From the NCBI GenBank assembly GCA_910579325.1, contig CAJTTU010000011.1, forward strand, positions 14,994-59,808: DNA of 44,815 nucleotides. The letters are read 5' to 3'. Positions 40,744-44,815 of the stretch are shown here, one piece after another (positions within the stretch are counted from its first letter, which is position 1; every line of letters begins with the position of its first letter). This DNA comes from an uncultured Lachnospiraceae bacterium (GTDB lineage Bacteria > Bacillota > Clostridia > Lachnospirales > Lachnospiraceae). The notes beneath the pieces are model-generated. The model did not search any database, had not been told where the DNA came from, and worked only from the letters and a program-made list of their open reading frames with translations. A program made the translations under genes and the position numbers.

Positions 40744-41427
40744 ATGAAGAAACTGATCATTATCCCTGCATATAATGAGTGTGACAATCTGCCCCATACG
40801 ATCCGGGATGTAAGAGAGCATGCGCCGGATTATGATTATGTGGTTATAGACGACTGTTCTACCGATGAAACCCTTTCTCTTTGCAAGGAGCAGGGTTTTT
40901 CCGTGATTCATCTTCCGGTGAATCTGGGAATCGGCGGCGCCGTGCAGACCGGTTTTCTGTATGCCAGAGAACAGGGATATGATATCGCCGTGCAGATCGA
41001 CGGCGACGGTCAGCACAATGCCCGCTATCTGAAAGAGATGGAACGGAAAATGGCGGAGTGCGACGCGGATATGGTGATCGGTTCCCGCTTTATTAAAAAG
41101 GAAGGATTTCAGTCCAGCGTGGCCAGGCAGATGGGAATCCGGTATTTTACCTGGCTGATCCGGATGCTGACCGGCGTCAGGATCACAGACCCCACGTCGG
41201 GGATGCGGATGGTAAACAGGGAGCTGATTCAGATGTTTGCCGCGGATTACCCGAAGGATTATCCGGAGCCGGAGTGCGTAGTCAGAGCGCTGAAAAGCTG
41301 GAAACGGGTGGTAGAGCTGCCGGTGATCATGAACGCCAGGCAGATGGGCGTGTCCTCGATTTCGCCGGTGAATTCGGTTTATTATATGGTGAAGGTGACG
41401 CTGGCTGTGATTCTGGCATGGTTTTGA
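40744..41427 (+). CDS. GT2 glycosyltransferase, DPM1-like (polyprenyl-phosphate sugar synthesis)
   Basis: The 227-residue product begins LIIIPAYNECDNLPHTI, with VVIDDCSTDET, QIDGDGQHN (DxD) and TDPTSGMRM motifs of dolichyl-phosphate mannosyltransferase-like enzymes. It has no strong C-terminal anchor of its own. The following gene encodes DUF2304, which I know as a common neighbour of such GT2 genes and which probably supplies the membrane part. The product would be a polyprenyl-phosphate sugar used outside by a GT-C enzyme, perhaps the protein at 41910-43916. Confidence 0.9.
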   Translation: MKKLIIIPAYNECDNLPHTIRDVREHAPDYDYVVIDDCSTDETLSLCKEQGFSVIHLPVNLGIGGAVQTGFLYAREQGYDIAVQIDGDGQHNARYLKEMERKMAECDADMVIGSRFIKKEGFQSSVARQMGIRYFTWLIRMLTGVRITDPTSGMRMVNRELIQMFAADYPKDYPEPECVVRALKSWKRVVELPVIMNARQMGVSSISPVNSVYYMVKVTLAVILAWF

Positions 41428-41454
41428 CGTAAAATTTTCAGGATAGAGGTGTGT

Positions 41455-41865
41455 ATGAGCTTCAGGCTTCAGATGGTGATCTGCGGGGCGGTGCTGGCGA
41501 TTTTCGCCCTGCTGGTACGTATGATATGGAAGAAGAAAATCGATCTCCGCTATGCCCTGCCCTGGCTCTGCCTTTGCGTCGGTATGCTTATACTGGATTT
41601 TTTTCCGGGCATTACCTCCTGGCTGGCGAAGCTGATGGGGATTTCGCTGCCGATTAATATGATGTTTTTTCTGGGATTCTGTTTCTGTTTGCTGATTATT
41701 TTTACGATTACCATGTCGCTGTCCCGTATGGTCAGAAAGCAGAAGCAGCTGGCCCAGGAGCTGGCGCTCCTGCGCAGGGAGGTGGAGGAAATGCAGACGG
41801 AAGCCGCAGAAAGGGGCGTCAGAGAAAAAAGTTGTGATAAAAGAGAGGAAATCGGGAATAAATAA
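41455..41865 (+). CDS. DUF2304 membrane protein
   Basis: The 136-residue protein has three hydrophobic segments (about residues 4-22, 34-52, 66-90) with the FFPGITSWLAKLMGI and FCLLIIFTITMSLSR pattern of DUF2304, then a charged coiled-coil-like tail (about 92-125). ATG 41455 has GAGG 5 bases upstream; an in-frame GTG at 41449 is too close. It follows the DPM1-like GT2 by 27 bases, a pairing seen in many Gram-positive genomes, and may hold that enzyme at the membrane (inference). Confidence 0.85.
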   Translation: MSFRLQMVICGAVLAIFALLVRMIWKKKIDLRYALPWLCLCVGMLILDFFPGITSWLAKLMGISLPINMMFFLGFCFCLLIIFTITMSLSRMVRKQKQLAQELALLRREVEEMQTEAAERGVREKSCDKREEIGNK

Positions 41866-41909
41866 CCATAACAGTAAGAGATTGGGTATCACAGTAAGAG
41901 GACTTTTTT

Positions 41910-43916
41910 ATGGGAAACGTATTGTATCGGTTTCGCTGGCTGATCGGCGCCGCGGTGATTCTGCTGGCGGTGGCTTTCGGGCTCAGCGGTTCTTCCATCG
42001 GGATGTGGGCGGAGTATCTGCCGGGCTGTACGGACACCGGCCTTCTGGCGGGAACGCCCCGGTCGATCCGGGCGGACGAATGGGCGGTCAGCACGGTCTG
42101 CTCTTTTGCACAGACCTATGACGGGGAATTCCAGTATTTTTCGGATATTCTGCGGGGGACGGACACGGATATGGTGCTGGCCAGCAATGCGCCGGTGCTT
42201 GATCCGGTGGCAGTAACCCGCCTGTTCAGCATGGGCTATGTGCTGTTCGGCATTAACGGCGGCCTGGCCTTTTTCTGGGTGTCCAGGCTTGTGGTACTCT
42301 TTCTCGTTACCTTTGAGTTTTTGATGCTGCTGACGGAAAAACAGAAGGGCTGGTCGTTGGCGGGAACGCTGCTGGTGACTTTCTCCGGCGCCGTCCAGTG
42401 GTGGTTTCACACCAGCGCCCTGCTGGAATGCATCGTGTACGGGGAACTGGCCGTGCTGGTTCTGCACCGGTATTTTCATGTGAAAGAATTATGGAAAAGG
42501 TTGCTGTACGCCGTTGGGATGGGGCTGCTTGGCTTTTCCTATACGCTGGCGTTGTATCCGGCCTGGCAGGTGCCGCTGGTCTATGTGTTTCTGGCGGTGT
42601 TTGTCTGGCAGCTGCTGGAGCTGAAACAGGAAGGGGCGCTGAAGCCGGGACCAAAGGACGGAGCCTGTGTGCTTCTGGCCGCAGGGGTGTGCGCCTGCGG
42701 CGTGCTGTATTTTTTCAGCCGCTCTGCAAGCGGGATCGAGGCGGTGAACAATACTGTCTATCCCGGCACCAGGTTTGTCACCGGAGGGGATTTAAGGCTG
42801 GAATTTTTCCAGTACGCGAACTCGATTTTTTACCCGCTGGTTCAGGTGGGCGTCGCCTATAATGTATGTGAGCAGGCCATGTTTTTTGATTTTTTCCCGC
42901 TGGGGATTTTGCTGGCGCTCTGGCAGCTGGCGGGAAACAGGAGGAAGGGAAAAGGTGGAAAAGACGGAAGGAGCAGGGACAGCCTGCTGATCGGCCTGCT
43001 GGCGGTGAATCTGTTTTTCTTTCTGTTTTGCGTGACGGGATTTCCTGATGTTCTGGCGCGGTGGACATTTTTGAGTAATTGTCCGACGACCAGGGTGCTG
43101 GTGATTTTCGGGTATGCCAATGTGTTGATTCTGATTCGCTGTCTTGCCATGAGGAAAAAGGCATGGGAAGGGAATATAAGAGCTGACGAAGGAAATGCAG
43201 GGCTGAAAAAGCAGAGAGTGACGGAAAAGTCAGGAAAGCAGAATCCGATTGTAATGTCAGCCGTAACGGCAGCAGTCTTTGCTCTGGCGGTCGGCCTGCT
43301 GGCCTGCCTGTGTGAAAATAAGTATGTGACGGGCTGGATGGCCGGCATTGAGATCGGGGCGCTGTTTGGTCTGGCTTTTGCGATGCTTCGGGGACGGGAA
43401 AAAGGATTTGCCCTGCTGTGCGCCGGCCTGGCCATGTTTACGGGGCTGCTGGTGAATCCCATACAGAAAGGCGCTGATTTTATCTATGAGAATCCGCTGG
43501 TGCAGGCGATTGCGGAGGTGAATGGGGAAAAAGAGGGCGTCTGGATGACGGACTGCCTTTCCTACCCGATGAATAATGTTCCGTTATTTGTGGGCGCTTC
43601 CACGATCAATTCCACCAGCTATTATCCGGATCTGGAACGGTGGCGTCTTTTGAATCCCGGCAAACAGTGGGAGCTTTATTACAATCGTTTCGCCCATGTC
43701 CGCATGGAGCTGGTGGAAACCGGCATCTCCTGGTTTGAGCAGGGGGAAGCAGGCGACCGGCTGAATGTATTTTTGGATATCAGGGATATCGGAAAGATGG
43801 GCGTGGATTATGTGCTGTCGGTCAATGACCTGGAGGTTTATAACCGGGAAGGGCTTACGTTTACGCTGTTAAAGCAGGTGGAGGAGTATCGGATTTATCA
43901 GGTAGATGCCGGGTGA
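41910..43916 (+). CDS. Large polytopic membrane protein, GT-C glycosyltransferase-like
   Basis: The 668-residue protein has about twelve membrane segments and a C-terminal soluble domain (about residues 530-668). After the first helix a loop contains SIRADEWAVSTV, with acidic residues placed like the catalytic loop of GT-C enzymes; this resembles what I recall as DUF7657-type proteins. It lies directly after the DPM1-like GT2 and DUF2304 genes, so the natural reading is that it uses their polyprenyl-phosphate sugar to modify a surface glycan outside. AGAGGAC precedes the ATG. Catalytic function is inferred, not shown. Confidence 0.72.
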   Translation: MGNVLYRFRWLIGAAVILLAVAFGLSGSSIGMWAEYLPGCTDTGLLAGTPRSIRADEWAVSTVCSFAQTYDGEFQYFSDILRGTDTDMVLASNAPVLDPVAVTRLFSMGYVLFGINGGLAFFWVSRLVVLFLVTFEFLMLLTEKQKGWSLAGTLLVTFSGAVQWWFHTSALLECIVYGELAVLVLHRYFHVKELWKRLLYAVGMGLLGFSYTLALYPAWQVPLVYVFLAVFVWQLLELKQEGALKPGPKDGACVLLAAGVCACGVLYFFSRSASGIEAVNNTVYPGTRFVTGGDLRLEFFQYANSIFYPLVQVGVAYNVCEQAMFFDFFPLGILLALWQLAGNRRKGKGGKDGRSRDSLLIGLLAVNLFFFLFCVTGFPDVLARWTFLSNCPTTRVLVIFGYANVLILIRCLAMRKKAWEGNIRADEGNAGLKKQRVTEKSGKQNPIVMSAVTAAVFALAVGLLACLCENKYVTGWMAGIEIGALFGLAFAMLRGREKGFALLCAGLAMFTGLLVNPIQKGADFIYENPLVQAIAEVNGEKEGVWMTDCLSYPMNNVPLFVGASTINSTSYYPDLERWRLLNPGKQWELYYNRFAHVRMELVETGISWFEQGEAGDRLNVFLDIRDIGKMGVDYVLSVNDLEVYNREGLTFTLLKQVEEYRIYQVDAG

Positions 43917-43999
43917 GGCGGAATGGATATTGGATATGGATATCCGAAGATGTGCCACCGGCACATTTTGCCGGATACTTTGATACTTCGCAATAAAAT

Positions 44000-44042
44000 A
44001 CGCTGATTATATCGTTGAGGATATAATCAGCGTTCATTTTTT
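44000..44042. terminator. Terminator after the surface-glycan locus
   Basis: ACGCTGATTATATC and GATATAATCAGCGT form a perfect 14-base stem with a 6-base loop, followed by TCATTTTTTG. It may also serve the convergent minus-strand gene, which ends at 44085. Confidence 0.85.
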
Positions 44043-44084
44043 GATTCAGATTAAATTTTGGTTCAGATTAAAGGAAAAGCCCTG

Positions 44085-44693
44085 TCAGTTTTTCCCCAGT
44101 ACCCCATACAATGTCCGTGAAACGACGCTGGCGATCATAAAGCACAGGATCGCTTCGATCACACCCTGTACGCCCACGAAGGCCAGTACAAAGGCGAAGG
44201 GATTGCCCACGCCCATTCCGGCGGCCATTCCCTGAATATAATCGGAACGGTAGAAAAACAGCACCAGAGAGCTCATAAAGAGCAGGGTGTTTAACAGCGG
44301 GCAGGCCAGGCTGGCTCCATAATAGGAAATCTTCCGGGTTCTGACGCGGCCGTAGAGGAAAGCGAACAGCAGTCCGGTCAGCCATCCTTCCAGCACACGG
44401 GGGACGATGCAGGTGACGAAAGTCCCGGCCGGGTTGATGGACAGCAGCATAGTGCCGAATGTGGTACTAAAGCACTGATAAAAGCTGGTAACGCCGAAGG
44501 CCAGGCCGCAGATCGCGCCGCCTGCGGGGCCTAAAATCACGGCTCCCACGGCTACCGGGACGGTCAGCAGCGTGACGGACAGTCCGGGCGTGCGGATATA
44601 GCCTAACGGGGTGAAGGACATCAGAAAAACGATGGCGATCATCAGCGCAAGCTCCACCATGTATCTGGTGGAAAAGGTTTTGGCGGTTGTCAT
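44085..44693 (-). CDS. ECF transporter S component
   Basis: The 202-residue membrane protein has about six hydrophobic segments starting YMVELALMIAIVFLMSFTPLGYI, followed by LTVPVAVGAVILGPAGGAICGLAFG, a stretch typical of S components for vitamins (pantothenate/folate-type group). It binds a small vitamin-like substrate outside and works with the shared ECF module, which is not in the window. ATG 44693 has AAGGAG 9 bases upstream and begins the conserved fold. The substrate cannot be read from the sequence; the structured leader at 44711-44782 may report it. Confidence 0.88.
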   Translation of the reverse strand: MTTAKTFSTRYMVELALMIAIVFLMSFTPLGYIRTPGLSVTLLTVPVAVGAVILGPAGGAICGLAFGVTSFYQCFSTTFGTMLLSINPAGTFVTCIVPRVLEGWLTGLLFAFLYGRVRTRKISYYGASLACPLLNTLLFMSSLVLFFYRSDYIQGMAAGMGVGNPFAFVLAFVGVQGVIEAILCFMIASVVSRTLYGVLGKN

Positions 44694-44710
44694 AATGGTT
44701 TCTCCTTCTC

Positions 44711-44782
44711 GTCTGATAAAACGGCGCAGGCGCGGCACGGCTTATGTATATGCCCGGAGCCCGCGTCCCCTGCTTTTCAGAC
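44711..44782 (-). other. Structured leader RNA of the ECF S-component gene (riboswitch-like)
   Basis: On the minus strand GTCTGA (from 44782) pairs with TCAGAC (ending 44711). Inside, GCAGG pairs with CCTGC and, after a GGA bulge, CGCGG with CCGCG, closing a loop with a small GGC/GCC stem. The whole fold lies between the expected transcription start (about 44785) and the ribosome site, whose AAGGAG begins 3 bases after the closing stem. It does not match the TPP, FMN, THF, preQ1 or cobalamin patterns I know. Confidence 0.55.
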
Positions 44783-44791
44783 ATTTTTTAG

Positions 44792-44797
44792 ATTATG
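44792..44797 (-). promoter_or_regulatory. Probable -10 box of the ECF gene
   Basis: CATAAT on the minus strand (5 of 6 matches). The -35 region would fall at or beyond the window edge, so the promoter cannot be fully checked. Confidence 0.4.
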
Positions 44798-44815
44798 GGG
44801 ATAAAAATAGAAAGC

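Noticed and set aside
1..44815. CRISPR arrays, insertion sequences or prophage genes
   Set aside because: No regularly spaced direct repeats, transposase, integrase or phage structural genes were recognised; the palindromes found are single or dispersed.

Overview
The window looks like chromosomal DNA from a gut-type member of the Bacillota, most likely Lachnospiraceae. The evidence is strong AGGAGG-type ribosome sites, many TTG/GTG starts, a lipoprotein with a Glu/Thr/Gln/Ala-rich linker of the kind common in that family, a DnaD/DnaI-type replication module, a BlaI/BlaR1-type pair, QueT, and a roughly balanced base composition. Family assignments rest on motif recognition from the translated sequence; no database search was run.

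Layout. (1) 1-1331, minus strand: a two-gene unit, a small P-loop ATPase with a TOPRIM-like second half and a small unknown protein cut by the window edge. (2) 1476-10463, plus strand: a DeoR-type regulator followed by a sugar-uptake and catabolism operon (lipoprotein binding protein, double-domain ATPase, permease, FGGY kinase, class II aldolase, second FGGY kinase). (3) 10624-13474, plus: three glycosyltransferases, including a Core-2-branching-like (GT14) and an alpha-1,2-fucosyltransferase-like (GT11) enzyme. (4) 13502-16825, minus: a PilZ (c-di-GMP receptor) gene translationally coupled to a large membrane protein, followed by a polyprenyl-phosphate type GT2. (5) 17120-21019: a gene remnant, then a BlaI-like repressor with two operators and a very large M56 (BlaR1-like) sensor protease. 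(6) 21400-22082: a six-tRNA operon with a near-perfect promoter and a terminator. (7) 22177-31162: a decayed DJ-1/PfpI gene, then birA, queT (with a preQ1-I-like riboswitch), murC, a dense DnaA-box cluster, dnaD, a dnaI/dnaC-like loader gene, prs, an S1-domain protein and relQ. (8) 31174-43916: a divergent LTA-synthase-like gene and a surface-glycan locus: glf, a fused nucleotidyltransferase/PLP enzyme, licD, a flippase, a double GT2, a DPM1-like GT2, DUF2304 and a large GT-C-like membrane protein. (9) 44085-44815, minus: an ECF transporter S component behind a compact structured leader.

How the genes work together. Regions 3, 4 and 8 together read as cell-envelope glycan synthesis: nucleotide-sugar supply (galactofuranose), chain glycosyltransferases, lipid-linked side-chain sugars (GT2, DUF2304, GT-C-like), export (flippase) and phospho-substituent decoration (CDP-activated small amine by the fused enzyme, transferred by LicD; glycerol-phosphate-like chemistry by the LTA-synthase homologue). 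Region 7 couples replication initiation (DnaA boxes, DnaD, loader) with nucleotide and alarmone metabolism (Prs, RelQ). The strongest leads for new biology are the DnaA-box cluster away from dnaA, the fused nucleotidyltransferase/PLP enzyme with LicD, the 971-residue sensor protease without a penicillin-binding domain, the PilZ-coupled membrane enzyme, the unassigned structured RNA ahead of the ECF gene, and the small ATPase/TOPRIM-like pair at the left edge.
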